DNA from: Leuconostoc kimchii IMSNU 11154
GTDB lineage: Bacteria; Bacillota; Bacilli; Lactobacillales; Lactobacillaceae
NCBI RefSeq assembly: GCF_000092505.1
Contig: NC_014136.1
Location: forward strand, 682,001-746,000
DNA: 64,000 nt
Direction: 5' to 3'
Shown here: piece after piece, positions 1-8,943 of the stretch
Layout of the letters: each line of letters starts with the position of its first letter
Numbering within the stretch: position 1 is the stretch's first letter
Translations under genes and position numbers: made by a program
Notes under the pieces: model-generated
Told to the model about the DNA's origin: nothing
Databases searched by the model: none
Seen by the model: only the letters and a program-made list of their open reading frames with translations

Positions 1-866
1 GCCTAAGTCAGTTGACCAATAATAATAGCAAACTATTAGCTGGGTCTCAAAAATTATCTCAAGGAGCTGTGAAAATCTCTGATGGGACTCATAAATTGGC
101 TGACGGATCAGGGCAACTAGGAGATGGCATTTCTAAAGTAACAGATGGTAATAGCTTGTTAGCTAGTAAGCTGGCACAAGTTGGCGAAAAGGCGAGCGAT
201 GTTAAACCATCGCAAACCACTTATCGTCAGTTAGCTACGCCAACGACTACAAAACATACTGAAAAAGATAATGTGCCAAATAATGGGACAGCCATGGCAC
301 CATATATGTTGTCAGTTGCACTATTCGTTGGCGCCGTTGCCTTTAATTTTATGTTTGATTTGGTAACGCCTCTTAAATATCCTAAAAAAGCGATCAGTTG
401 GTGGGCTAGCAAAATGTCTGTCTTGTATCCGTTTGCTTTTCTTCAAGCAGCGGTTATGTATGTGGTAGCGTTGACGATTGTTGGTATCAAACCTGTTAAT
501 TATGGGGCAACTTTTGTTGTCATTGTCGTGACTTCCTTTGCATTTATTGCAGTGGTTACTGCCTTGAATTTATGGTTTGGTAAAGTGGGTTCTTTCCTCG
601 CTATGATTTTGATGATTGTGCAACTAGGTGGCTCGGCGGGGACGTATCCAATTCAACTATCCAATGGCTTCTTCGAAGCGATTCATCCTTATTTACCAAT
701 GACATATTCTGTCAACGCACTACGTGAATCATTGATGATTGGTAACTCTGCTATGCCAGATATTCTCGTTTTGCTTCTTATATTTGTTTTATTTACGCTG
801 ATCATGATTGGTTTTTATATGACAAAAAAGCGACATTTGAAAAAAATTAATTACCGAAAAGCTTAA
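1..866 (+). CDS. YhgE/Pip-family ABC-2-type membrane protein, C-terminal part (5' end outside window)
   Basis: The reading frame is open to the window edge, so this is the end of a longer gene. The visible N-terminal part carries heptad-like repeats (SQKLSQGAVKISDG, HKLADGSGQLGDG), as in the extracellular region of YhgE/Pip proteins. Then come about five to six hydrophobic segments and a basic tail (KKRHLKKINYRKA), which is the ABC-2-like membrane domain of this family. Members are phage-infection proteins or components of ESX/WXG-type secretion and export; the actual substrate is unknown. A strong terminator follows at 888-928. The family call is from the repeat-plus-membrane architecture. 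Confidence 0.8.
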   Translation, partial: LSQLTNNNSKLLAGSQKLSQGAVKISDGTHKLADGSGQLGDGISKVTDGNSLLASKLAQVGEKASDVKPSQTTYRQLATPTTTKHTEKDNVPNNGTAMAPYMLSVALFVGAVAFNFMFDLVTPLKYPKKAISWWASKMSVLYPFAFLQAAVMYVVALTIVGIKPVNYGATFVVIVVTSFAFIAVVTALNLWFGKVGSFLAMILMIVQLGGSAGTYPIQLSNGFFEAIHPYLPMTYSVNALRESLMIGNSAMPDILVLLLIFVLFTLIMIGFYMTKKRHLKKINYRKA

Positions 867-887
867 AATAATTGATGTTATTTACTG

Positions 888-928
888 GCCGTTAGTATTG
901 AATTTAAGTTCAATATTAACGGCTTTTT
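888..928 (+). terminator. Intrinsic terminator after the YhgE-like gene
   Basis: A 15-bp stem (888-902 with 909-923, one G-U pair) and a 6-nt loop are followed by TTTTT. Confidence 0.85.
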
Positions 929-1076
929 ATGATTAAAATTGTCCGCAACCAACAGTTGCAAGCACAGCAAATAAAGGGTTACAGTAATATTGATGTGATG
1001 GTTTCAAAAAATGCTGCTTCATGTATAATCAAATTCGTAAGTGTTAGAAATTAAATATATTCGGAGAAAATAGCAC

Positions 1077-1967
1077 ATGAAAAATGTTTTTAAATCGCAG
1101 CTGAGCTTGTTGCGACAGAAAAAGAACTTGTCACAGGAAGCCTTAGCTCAGAAATTATACGTGTCTCGACAGTCTGTATCGAAATGGGAACATGGTGATG
1201 CGGAACCAGACATTGCTAAATTAATTTCATTGGCAGAAATTTTAGCAGTTGACTTAAATTTCCTATTGTCAGGTCAGCAGAGCAATGAGGATTTGATTAT
1301 ACAATTGCAAAAAATAAGCAAAAAATTTAGCAAGACGGTACTCAAAGAAATTAATTTATCAGTCTATGGTCGTGACCGAATTGCACTGTTGGGTGCTAAT
1401 GGCTCCGGAAAGACAACAATCGTTAATACAATTATTGGGTTGATTAAGCCTGATAGTGGGCAAGTGAAACGCTTTTTTAATCCGGTTCACGATCTAAGTG
1501 TGATGCCGCAAGAAAATGTACTCATTGAAACCTTAAAAGTACAAGAGCATGTCATGCTCTCAACGAAGATTCAAAAACAATATTCACCGTTATTTGTGAC
1601 TGAAATGATTGAAAAGTTTAATCTCAATGAACAATCGCAGGTGATTATTAGCAAATTGTCAGGTGGTCAAAGAAGAAGACTAGCTTTGTTGATCAGTTTA
1701 CTTAAACCATCAAAATTATTGATTTTAGATGAACCAACAGTGGGGATGGATTTGGAATCAATTGATTTTTTCTGGCACTATCTGGATCATGTAGGGGGTA
1801 GTGTGATAACAATTACACACGATTTTAATCAAATTGATCAATATTTTACGCGTGTTGTGTTGTTGAAAGATGGTGTCATTGCGAAAGAAGAATCAGTTGC
1901 AGCAATACATGCCAACAACCAAACCATTGAACAATGGTATCGTCTTAATAATCAGGAGGTTGGGTAA
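1077..1967 (+). CDS. Fusion of XRE-type HTH domain and ABC transporter ATPase
   Basis: Residues 5-65 are a Cro/C1-type helix-turn-helix (LSQEALAQKLYVSRQSVSKWE). Residues 80-290 are a full ABC nucleotide-binding domain: Walker A GANGSGKT (106-113), signature LSGGQ (194-198), Walker B LLILDEP (214-220) and switch histidine in ITITHD. The ATPase pairs with the permease that starts 3 nt downstream and presumably drives export of a toxic peptide or lipid. The HTH suggests that the pump subunit controls its own promoter. The ATG at 1077 follows a cggag SD. The 296-residue single frame has no stop at the junction, so the fusion is real in this sequence. Regulation of its own operon is inference. Confidence 0.85.
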   Translation: MKNVFKSQLSLLRQKKNLSQEALAQKLYVSRQSVSKWEHGDAEPDIAKLISLAEILAVDLNFLLSGQQSNEDLIIQLQKISKKFSKTVLKEINLSVYGRDRIALLGANGSGKTTIVNTIIGLIKPDSGQVKRFFNPVHDLSVMPQENVLIETLKVQEHVMLSTKIQKQYSPLFVTEMIEKFNLNEQSQVIISKLSGGQRRRLALLISLLKPSKLLILDEPTVGMDLESIDFFWHYLDHVGGSVITITHDFNQIDQYFTRVVLLKDGVIAKEESVAAIHANNQTIEQWYRLNNQEVG

Positions 1968-1970
1968 CAT

Positions 1971-2717
1971 ATGATGATATGGTTAGATATTAAAGAAACT
2001 TGTCGAAACAAGCGTTTTTTGTTATTCACACTGATTTTTCCACTAGCGTGGTATGTGATGATGATCAGTATGGCCAAGGCATCGGGGTTTTTCACCACGG
2101 CAAACGCTTATTTGTGGTTAAGTGCTGCCTGTGCAATTGGTATTGCTGGCAATGCTGTGGTCACTTTTTCTAAAAAGATCAGTCATACCAGAAAATTTTA
2201 TCAATTGCAGAACCTGACATCAGAGTATAGCATGAGACATTGGCTGATAGATCAAATGAGTGTACAAGTGATATTGAATTTTGTCATTTGTTTTGTGATA
2301 GTCATGGCTGGTTTATTGATGCAATCGCTAGTATTTAATTTGAATCTGGTTCTTATGCTAGGGCTATTTTCTTTAATGGGTATCTATTTAAGCGCTATCG
2401 GTTTTCTATTAGGTATTTTTTTAGATAGTCGGACACTTGATGCGCTCGGTATGCCTTTGAGCATGGGATTTGGGATGCTTATGATTCGACTTGATACATG
2501 GTTGTCTGGTACTGTGGTCGAGATTATCACGGTGATTCAAAAGTTTTTCCCCGGTTATTATTTGTTTGACATCGTACAAAAAATGATTTTAAATCAAAAT
2601 TTTAATCATGCGTTATTACGTTTTGGGTTGAGTAGCTTAATGATTGTGATACCTTTCGTGATTATAGGCATTGTGCAGCATCAAAGTCCTGTCAGTGGGG
2701 GAATAACTAATGATTAA
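1971..2717 (+). CDS. ABC-2-type permease, partner of HTH-ABC ATPase
   Basis: A 248-residue hydrophobic protein with about six membrane segments and the ABC-2 export permease layout. It starts 3 nt after the fused HTH-ATPase gene, behind a strong AGGAGG, and overlaps the next small gene by 8 nt, so the three genes form one operon. There are two adjacent ATG codons (1971, 1974) and either could serve. The cargo is unknown; small two-gene ABC-2 exporters of this size in lactic acid bacteria often handle antimicrobial peptides. Confidence 0.8.
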   Translation: MMIWLDIKETCRNKRFLLFTLIFPLAWYVMMISMAKASGFFTTANAYLWLSAACAIGIAGNAVVTFSKKISHTRKFYQLQNLTSEYSMRHWLIDQMSVQVILNFVICFVIVMAGLLMQSLVFNLNLVLMLGLFSLMGIYLSAIGFLLGIFLDSRTLDALGMPLSMGFGMLMIRLDTWLSGTVVEIITVIQKFFPGYYLFDIVQKMILNQNFNHALLRFGLSSLMIVIPFVIIGIVQHQSPVSGGITND

Positions 2718-2973
2718 TCTGCATCAGTATTTAAAAAGCCAGTATGAATCTGGGGTATATAGTCATTATGATGTACAAGCAAAACAGCAAGTTACTGATT
2801 ATGATTTAGGCTGTCAACACGCTAGGCAAGACTTTTCAAATCATCAGTTACATCATTATCCTAGCATGTTGTTACGATTTGGAAATTTGATATTACGAGG
2901 TAAACTAATCGAAATTGTGTTATTTGTTCAAGGATACAATGATCAAAAGCGTGCTTTGCAAAACAAATCATAG
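2710..2973 (+). CDS. Small hypothetical protein in the HTH-ABC operon
   Basis: An 87-residue protein of unknown function, not recognised as a known family. It is rich in His, Gln and Tyr in the first 60 residues (YLKSQYESGVYSHYDVQAK) and has one short hydrophobic stretch near residues 55-75. The start overlaps the permease stop by 8 nt, with GGGGGA as SD, so translation is likely coupled. The position as third gene suggests an accessory or immunity role for the transporter, which is inference only. Confidence 0.65.
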   Translation: MINLHQYLKSQYESGVYSHYDVQAKQQVTDYDLGCQHARQDFSNHQLHHYPSMLLRFGNLILRGKLIEIVLFVQGYNDQKRALQNKS

Positions 2974-2990
2974 CATGATAAAGCCACATA

Positions 2991-3024
2991 AAAAGACGAG
3001 AAATTGAATTCTCGTCTTTTTATA
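2991..3024. terminator. Bidirectional terminator between converging genes
   Basis: AAAAGACGAGAA (2991-3002) pairs with TTCTCGTCTTTT (3009-3020). It has T-runs on both strands and separates the ABC operon from the DUF975 gene, whose stop lies inside it. Confidence 0.85.
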
Positions 3025-3781
3025 ATATCGTTGTTTTTTCAGGTTGATTACCACGTAAAGCAACGTAGAATTCTGCTCGAATAGCCATGGTATAAGGTAA
3101 CGTAAATAAGTTGGCTAAACCAAATGTTGCGAAATTCAAGAAGTACCAACCAATCAGGCTCAAATACATGATAAATAATTGGCCTTTATGGTCTGTCATT
3201 AATTGTTGAGATTGTGCGATGTAGTATTTAGCTGATTGAATATCGCGTCCAGCATGTAAGTCATCACGATATAGGTATACCGCCTGTGAGTAGGAAAAAC
3301 TCTTTATGATTCCTGGAACAACGAAGAGTAATGTCCATAATAATGTATAGATGGCGCGTAAAAAGGCAATCTGAAATGCTGTGTTAGTTAACAAGCTCAG
3401 CCCTGCTTTAATTGGTGATTCAGGGGTTCTGTCAGATTCGTGCCAATCAATAAAACCACTGACTGTACTTTCCGTAAAGAAATCACTAATGGCAGCTACT
3501 AATGCAGCGAATGACATCATAATAGCGAAAAAAACGAAGCCAACAACGATAACGGTGAACCAATTGTCTTGGAGAAAGTGTCCCATGTCATTGGCTGCTT
3601 TGGTGATTGATTGTGCTGTAGGATTAACATTTTGCGAAAATGTCACATCGCGAGAATTATGATCTGACATCACGCCAAATACAGTGAATATCATCGGAAC
3701 TAATGATAGTAAAAATGCGGCTTTAAAGTGAGTGGTGACACGAGACCACGCGGTTTGCTTAATTTGTCTGTTAGTTATCAT
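3020..3781 (-). CDS. DUF975 family integral membrane protein
   Basis: A 253-residue protein with an N-terminal amphipathic stretch (ITNRQIKQTAWSRVTTHFKAAFLLSLVP), several membrane segments, and the hydrophilic SGFIDWHESDRTPESPIKAGLSLL segment with the later Y-S-Q-A-VYLYRDDL motif typical of DUF975. The molecular function of the family is unknown. It is a single gene and converges with the HTH-ABC operon. Confidence 0.8.
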   Translation of the reverse strand: MITNRQIKQTAWSRVTTHFKAAFLLSLVPMIFTVFGVMSDHNSRDVTFSQNVNPTAQSITKAANDMGHFLQDNWFTVIVVGFVFFAIMMSFAALVAAISDFFTESTVSGFIDWHESDRTPESPIKAGLSLLTNTAFQIAFLRAIYTLLWTLLFVVPGIIKSFSYSQAVYLYRDDLHAGRDIQSAKYYIAQSQQLMTDHKGQLFIMYLSLIGWYFLNFATFGLANLFTLPYTMAIRAEFYVALRGNQPEKTTIL

Positions 3782-4044
3782 ATTGTTTAAATTACTCCCA
3801 CTAATTGTAACACAATGGTAACAATAAAAAGAAGTATTTGCAAGTTAAAGCTGTTAATAATGGGTAAATTGTGGTGATTATCGTTGTTTATTGATATGGC
3901 AAAAGCACCGATTATTGAGCATTTCATTTTCTGGCGTGGCTAAAGGTAGTTACGTTAAACTCACACCCATGACTGATTAAGTCCTTGTTCATGTGATATT
4001 AACGTACAAAAAATTTGAAAGTTCACATATCACAGATATTATCT
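3782..4044. other. Intergenic region with no supported gene
   Basis: About 260 bases between the DUF975 gene and the tyrS promoter. I see only AT-rich sequence with no SD-backed open frame and no strong hairpin. Confidence 0.6.
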
Positions 4045-4052
4045 GGTATAAT
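4045..4052 (+). promoter_or_regulatory. Extended -10 promoter of the tyrS T-box transcript
   Basis: TGGTATAAT gives a TG-extended -10. The expected start is near 4059, just ahead of the T-box leader. Confidence 0.65.
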
Positions 4053-4058
4053 GAACGT

Positions 4059-4260
4059 ATCATGAGTTGATAAAGAGGCAGATGAGCGCGTCAAAGAAAG
4101 TTAGTGGTTGCTGTAAACTAACCCGCCGTTGTCTTGAGTTACACAACATAAAAAAGATGACGTATGCCGCGATAAGGCATTTTAAGTGGTAGGTCCGATG
4201 ACTTACAATTTAGGTGGTACCACGGTAAAAACCGTCCTATGTTTATAGGGCGGTTTTTAT
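4059..4260 (+). promoter_or_regulatory. T-box riboswitch leader of tyrS (tyrosine)
   Basis: It contains the conserved T-box core GGTGGTACCACGG (4213-4225) and a terminator, AACCGTCCTAT pairing with ATAGGGCGGTT, followed by T-rich sequence (4230-4259). The likely specifier is TAC at 4140-4142 (Tyr), inside GAGTTACACAACA, matching the downstream tyrosyl-tRNA synthetase. Uncharged tRNA-Tyr would stabilise the antiterminator and allow read-through. The T-box core is certain; the specifier is placed by context, not by full folding. Confidence 0.92.
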
Positions 4261-4283
4261 GATACATAAAAAGGAGAAAAAAT

Positions 4284-5531
4284 ATGAATTTTATTGAAGA
4301 ATTAAAATGGCGCGGGGCATTAAACCAAGTGACCGATGAAGCAGGGTTGCTTGAAGCCATGACAAATGGCAAAATTGGTGCCTATGTTGGTACCGATCCA
4401 ACTGCAGATTCATTACACCTAGGCCATTTAATTCCATTTATGGTCTTAAAGCGTTTCCAAAATGCTGGTGGCAAGGCTGTCATCATTATAGGTGGTGCGA
4501 CTGGTGCGATTGGCGATCCGCGACCTACAACAGAGCGTAAACTATTGACGCAAGAACAATTGTCCGAAAATGAAAAAGGCATTACAGCACAGGTTACTAA
4601 ACTATTCGGTGATCGCGATACACGTATTGTTAACAATAATGACTGGTTAGGAAAGCTAACACTCACAGACTTTTTACGTGACTATGGTAAATTGTTCTCC
4701 ATTAATGTTATGTTGAAAAAAGATGTTGTGGCGTCACGCTTGGAAACGGGTATTTCTTTTACAGAATTTACGTACCAAGTGTTACAAGGTATTGATTTTC
4801 ATGAATTATGGCGTCGAGAAGATGTCCAATTACAAATCGGCGGATCTGATCAATGGGGAAATATCACTTCAGGTATTGATCTTATTCATTCGCTTGAGGG
4901 AAATACAGCAAAAGCATTTGGTTTGACAATCCCTTTGATGACTGATTCAACAGGTAAAAAGTTTGGTAAGTCAGAAGGTAATGCGATTTGGTTAGATCCT
5001 AAAAAGACGTCACCCTACACATTCTACCAATTCTGGTTGAACCAAAACGATGCTGATGTTGTTAAATATTTGAAATATTTTACATTCTTAACTGTTGAAG
5101 AAATTGACGCATTAGCCAAAGAAATTGATACCAATCCTGGTGCACGTCAAGCACAGCGTCGCTTGGCACAAGAAGTGACTAAGTTTGTCCATGGTCAAAC
5201 AGCTGTTGACGAAGCTGAACAATTATCAAATGCTTTGTTTAGCGGGGATGTTGCAACCCTATCAGCGGCACAAATTGCTGACGCTTTTGGTGGGGTACCA
5301 AGTTTTGACGCAACGCCTGAGAGCAAAAATGTGGTTGACTTCTTGGTTGATGGTGGTGTTGAGCAATCAAAACGACAGGCCCGTGAAGATGTGACTAATG
5401 GTGCGATTACAATTAACGGTGTCAAAGTAACAGATGTCACGACTGAAGTAACGCCAGCAACCCATTATGACGGTAAATTTGTATTGGTGCGTCGTGGTAA
5501 GAAGAAGTATTTCCTAGGTAAAGTACAATAA
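4284..5531 (+). CDS. tyrS: Tyrosine--tRNA ligase
   Basis: Charges tRNA-Tyr with tyrosine in the cytoplasm. This is a class I synthetase with HIGH-type motif HLGH (residues 45-48), KMSKS-type loop KFGKS (226-230) and a C-terminal S4-like RNA-binding domain (about 345-410, SKRQAREDVTNGAITINGVKV). The length of 415 residues is normal. The start follows AAAGGAG. Expression is controlled by the T-box directly upstream, and a short terminator follows, so it is monocistronic. Confidence 0.97.
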   Translation: MNFIEELKWRGALNQVTDEAGLLEAMTNGKIGAYVGTDPTADSLHLGHLIPFMVLKRFQNAGGKAVIIIGGATGAIGDPRPTTERKLLTQEQLSENEKGITAQVTKLFGDRDTRIVNNNDWLGKLTLTDFLRDYGKLFSINVMLKKDVVASRLETGISFTEFTYQVLQGIDFHELWRREDVQLQIGGSDQWGNITSGIDLIHSLEGNTAKAFGLTIPLMTDSTGKKFGKSEGNAIWLDPKKTSPYTFYQFWLNQNDADVVKYLKYFTFLTVEEIDALAKEIDTNPGARQAQRRLAQEVTKFVHGQTAVDEAEQLSNALFSGDVATLSAAQIADAFGGVPSFDATPESKNVVDFLVDGGVEQSKRQAREDVTNGAITINGVKVTDVTTEVTPATHYDGKFVLVRRGKKKYFLGKVQ

Positions 5532-5538
5532 CTCAGGG

Positions 5539-5560
5539 CACGCTTTTGGCGTGCTTTTAA
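5539..5560 (+). terminator. Terminator of tyrS
   Basis: GCACGC (5539-5544), loop, GCGTGC (5550-5555), then TTTTA. Confidence 0.75.
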
Positions 5561-5598
5561 TTTAAAGTGTATAATGATGGCAATAATAAAAGGAGTTT

Positions 5599-6591
5599 AT
5601 GATGAAAATTTTAATGTACAACAGTGTTGATAAAGAGATTCCCTATGTTAAGGATTGGGAAAGTAAAACGGGACATGAAGTGACCACTGTGCTTGAACCA
5701 TTGTCGACAGACAATGTTGATCAAGCACAAGGATTTGATGCGGTTACGACACAACAAACAACAGATGTGCCAGCACCCATCTATCAAAAGTTAGCAAGTT
5801 ATGGCATCAAACAGATTGCTTTACGCCAAGTTGGCTATGATGTTTTTGATTTGCCAGCTGCCTTTAGTAGTCATATCCGTTTATCAAATGTTGCTGCCTA
5901 TTCACCTCGAGCGATTGCCGAATATACGTTGACGCAATTGTTTAATATTTTGCGTAACAATAAAAAATTTGATCGTGCCATGGCTACCGGTGATTATACT
6001 TGGGCAGCGGGTGGACAAGCACGAGAGATTTATCAGTTAACAGTTGCAGTGATTGGTGTTGGTCGTATTGGCACTGCTTTCGCACAAATGTTGCATGCAT
6101 TGGGTGCCAAGGTGCTTGCTGTGGATCCCGTTTATCATGCGCAAAATGAGGCTTTTCTCGAATACACCACCTTGGATGATGCATTGTCACGTGCTAATGT
6201 CATTAGTTTTCACACACCATTAAATGATGAAACGCAAGGTTTAGCAGATCAAGCATTCTTTGATAAAATTCAACCAGGGACAATTATGCTTAACATGGCT
6301 CGTGGCGGTATTGTGGATATGGGTGCTTTAGAGTCAGCTTTGCTATCAGGTCAACTCTATGGCGCTGCTTTTGATGTCACGCCCAATGAAACTGAATTCA
6401 TGGATCAAAAGCAAGCTGTAACAGATTTGCCAGCAAACATTCAGCGCTTGATTCAATTAGATAATTTTTATTTGTCACCCCATATCGCATTTTATACAAA
6501 TACAGCGATTAAAAACATGGTTGAAATTGCACTAAATGATGCGGTTACTATGGTGAATGGTGGACACACCGAAAACGAAATTTTGAGGTGA
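5599..6591 (+). CDS. D-2-hydroxyacid dehydrogenase (D-lactate dehydrogenase type)
   Basis: NAD-dependent reduction of a 2-keto acid such as pyruvate to the D-hydroxy acid. A Rossmann GVGRIG lies at residues 153-158 with an Asp after beta-2 (AVDP), which indicates NAD preference. The catalytic set is Arg in NMARGG (about 235), Glu in TPNETEF (about 264) and His in SPHIAFYT. The length of 330 residues matches D-LDH. Two adjacent ATGs (5599, 5602) follow AAGGAG. It ends 4 nt before the next dehydrogenase, so the two form an operon. The sequence cannot tell the main fermentative D-LDH from a paralogue. Confidence 0.88.
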   Translation: MMKILMYNSVDKEIPYVKDWESKTGHEVTTVLEPLSTDNVDQAQGFDAVTTQQTTDVPAPIYQKLASYGIKQIALRQVGYDVFDLPAAFSSHIRLSNVAAYSPRAIAEYTLTQLFNILRNNKKFDRAMATGDYTWAAGGQAREIYQLTVAVIGVGRIGTAFAQMLHALGAKVLAVDPVYHAQNEAFLEYTTLDDALSRANVISFHTPLNDETQGLADQAFFDKIQPGTIMLNMARGGIVDMGALESALLSGQLYGAAFDVTPNETEFMDQKQAVTDLPANIQRLIQLDNFYLSPHIAFYTNTAIKNMVEIALNDAVTMVNGGHTENEILR

Positions 6592-6595
6592 TCAT

Positions 6596-7459
6596 ATGAA
6601 AATCGGATTTATTGGAACGGGTGTCATGGGGACAGGCATCATTAATAATTTTTTGACAGCAGGTTATCAAGTAACGGTTTTCAATCGGACACAATCTAAG
6701 GCAGAAAACGTTATTTCGCATGGTGCTGTTTGGGCTGATACACCAGCTGATGTGGCGCGTGCCTCGGACATCACGTTTACGATGGTCGGTTATCCCAAAG
6801 ATGTTGAGGATGTTTGGACACGAGCGGATGGTGTTTTTGCTGGTGCAAAAAGTGGTGATATTTTAGTTGATATGACGACATCCACACCAAAGTTAGCTGA
6901 ACAGTTGGCTCAAAAAGGTGACAAGTTAGGCTTTCAAGTGTTAGATGCGCCTGTTTCAGGTGGTGATATTGGTGCTAAAAATGGCACTTTATCTATCATG
7001 GTTGGCGGGGCAGCGACAACTTTCGAACAAATTTTGCCAGTTCTTCAAGCTGTTGGGAAACAAATTGTTTTGGCGGGCTCGGCTGGCAAAGGGCAACATA
7101 TGAAAATGAGTAACAATATAGGTGTTGCAGCCACTGTCATGACGATGGCAGAATCGATGGTTTACGCAAAAGCAGCAGGCCTAAATATGACCGATGCTTA
7201 CAATGTGTGGCGTAGCGGTGCAGCAGGCTCATGGTCTGTTACAAATTACATGCCACGTGTAATGAATGGCGATTTTGCTGCCGGTTTCTATGCTAAACAT
7301 CTGTTAAAAGACCTTCGTATCGCACTTGATGCGGCAGCCGACATGCAGATTGATTTGCCAGGTGCAAAATTAGCAGAAAAGCTGTTTGCTCAATTAAGCC
7401 AAGAGCACGGGGATGAAGGCGTGCAAGCGATTGTTAAGTTATGGTCAGAATTTCAATAA
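6596..7459 (+). CDS. Beta-hydroxyacid dehydrogenase, 3-hydroxyisobutyrate dehydrogenase family
   Basis: An NAD(P)-dependent oxidoreductase of 287 residues. The N-terminal GFIGTGVMG (4-12) is the dinucleotide-binding loop. DAPVSGGDIGAKNGTL is the family substrate signature, and the catalytic Lys lies in GKGQHMKMSNN. The all-alpha C-terminal half is typical. It is translated 4 nt behind the D-hydroxyacid dehydrogenase and probably works on a related short hydroxy acid; the substrate is not identifiable here. Confidence 0.85.
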   Translation: MKIGFIGTGVMGTGIINNFLTAGYQVTVFNRTQSKAENVISHGAVWADTPADVARASDITFTMVGYPKDVEDVWTRADGVFAGAKSGDILVDMTTSTPKLAEQLAQKGDKLGFQVLDAPVSGGDIGAKNGTLSIMVGGAATTFEQILPVLQAVGKQIVLAGSAGKGQHMKMSNNIGVAATVMTMAESMVYAKAAGLNMTDAYNVWRSGAAGSWSVTNYMPRVMNGDFAAGFYAKHLLKDLRIALDAAADMQIDLPGAKLAEKLFAQLSQEHGDEGVQAIVKLWSEFQ

Positions 7460-7466
7460 TACGCTA

Positions 7467-7486
7467 ATTGTTTCACGTGAAACAAT
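7467..7486. other. parS site 1 (ParB/Spo0J binding palindrome)
   Basis: ATTGTTTCACGTGAAACAAT is a perfect 20-bp palindrome that contains the widely conserved bacterial parS consensus TGTTTCACGTGAAACA without mismatch (7469-7484). It lies between two genes, outside the terminator. parS sites nucleate ParB for chromosome segregation and cluster near oriC. A second site is at 41679-41730. Confidence 0.88.
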
Positions 7487-7564
7487 AAACATTGATCATG
7501 TGTGAGAAAATAACTGAAATATATGGCATGAAATCAAAAAATCATCGAACACTCGACTGATGTC

Positions 7565-7611
7565 ATGATGCTCAAAAAATAGATTAACTGTCTTTTTTGA
7601 GCATCATTTTT
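7565..7611 (+). terminator. Terminator of the two-dehydrogenase operon
   Basis: ATGATGCTCAAAAAA (7565-7579) pairs perfectly with TTTTTTGAGCATCAT (7593-7607), followed by TTTT. Confidence 0.85.
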
Positions 7612-7654
7612 GCTTTAAAAGCTAAAGACATCAAGTCGATTAGAGGAAGTTTAA

Positions 7655-8857
7655 ATGACAGAAATAAAACAACAGACCATGATTGGATATCAAACTAACC
7701 ATTTTAAAGTACGATTAGTGATTTATTTGAGTTATATTGTACAAGGATTTGCACTAATCATCTTAGCACAGACTGTCCAGCAATTGAGTACATTGTGGCA
7801 GAGTTCTATAGCCAGCGCAACGGCCGTTGTTTCGGCCATTGGTATTGGTAAACTGATTGCTTACCCGATTTTGGGCGAACTATCTGACCACTTAGATCGT
7901 AAAAAGCTACTCACTATAGCAGCAATGACCTATATTTTATTTTTCACGTTTTTGCCACTGACACATACTATATTTTTAGCGGTTGTTGTGACCACGTTGG
8001 CAGGCTTGGCTAATGCAGCTTTAGACGCGGTTGCATATCCAACATTATTAGAAATTAATCATGGTAAATCAAGTGGCAACGTGTTAATAAAAGCGATGAT
8101 TTCACTGGGTGAAGGCTTGCTACCTATTATATTAGTAACATTAATTAATCAAAATATTTGGTTTGGGTGGTTATATTGGTTAGCAACTGCAATTTTGGTT
8201 ATCAATCTTGGCATTATGCTGTCTATTAAATCTGATAAATTTTATACATTAAAATCTCAAGTCACGTCAAAAGTGAGTCAAAATAAAAGTAAATGGCAGT
8301 GGGACATCACCAAAATAATTTTCTTGATTTATGGTTTTAGTTCGATGTGGCTCATGATTCATTTTACACAATGGGTCACACGCTACTTTCATGTTGTGCA
8401 GTCGTTTACGACGGTTAATTCTCATTTGCTCATGAGCTTTTATAGTATTGGATCGTTGGTTGGTGTGGGACTATTATTTTTAATAACGAATCAAAGATGG
8501 ATACCCGAAGCAACATTACTTGTCGTCACAGCTATTGGGACAATAATAGGGCTGGCTGTCGTTGTTTCAAGTCGGGAAATGTGGTTTGCCAGTTTAGGGT
8601 GTTTTATTTTTGGTGTTTCTGCCGCAGGTGGGTCACTACAGTTGGGTTTGAGCCAATTAATTGCGCATAATTCAAAATTTGCTGGTCGTCTAACCGGCCT
8701 CTATTTTTTCTTCGGTAGTGTGGCTTTCTTCTTGATGCCAATTGTTACTGGATTGTTTGCCACAAAACACCTGGCAAGCATCATGTCCAGTCTATTCATT
8801 ATTGCTGGCTTGAATTTGGTTATTGTCGTATTTAATGTGTTTCACGAACGCAGTTAA
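7655..8857 (+). CDS. MFS transporter
   Basis: A 400-residue carrier with 12 predicted membrane segments and the MFS motif A in the loop after segment 2 (GELSDHLDRKK). A central hydrophilic loop is at about residues 190-225. The start follows AGAGGAAG. The substrate is unknown; no adjacent enzyme gives a clue. It has its own terminator downstream and is therefore a single-gene unit. Confidence 0.85.
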   Translation: MTEIKQQTMIGYQTNHFKVRLVIYLSYIVQGFALIILAQTVQQLSTLWQSSIASATAVVSAIGIGKLIAYPILGELSDHLDRKKLLTIAAMTYILFFTFLPLTHTIFLAVVVTTLAGLANAALDAVAYPTLLEINHGKSSGNVLIKAMISLGEGLLPIILVTLINQNIWFGWLYWLATAILVINLGIMLSIKSDKFYTLKSQVTSKVSQNKSKWQWDITKIIFLIYGFSSMWLMIHFTQWVTRYFHVVQSFTTVNSHLLMSFYSIGSLVGVGLLFLITNQRWIPEATLLVVTAIGTIIGLAVVVSSREMWFASLGCFIFGVSAAGGSLQLGLSQLIAHNSKFAGRLTGLYFFFGSVAFFLMPIVTGLFATKHLASIMSSLFIIAGLNLVIVVFNVFHERS

Positions 8858-8881
8858 TGAGTTCATATTAGTGTTTAAATC

Positions 8882-8930
8882 AATAAACCCCTGCTAATTG
8901 TACATTATGTGCAATTAGCAAGGGTTTATT
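8882..8930. terminator. Bidirectional terminator, MFS / CMD genes
   Basis: AATAAACCCcTGCTAATTG (8882-8900) pairs with 8912-8930 apart from one mismatch. T-rich flanks lie on both sides. Confidence 0.8.
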
Positions 8931-8943
8931 TTGTTAGAAATAT

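Noticed and set aside
4382..5440. Antisense frames across tyrS (for example 4382-4666 and 5195-5440)
   Set aside because: They are shadows of the real coding frame with no SD and no recognisable product.
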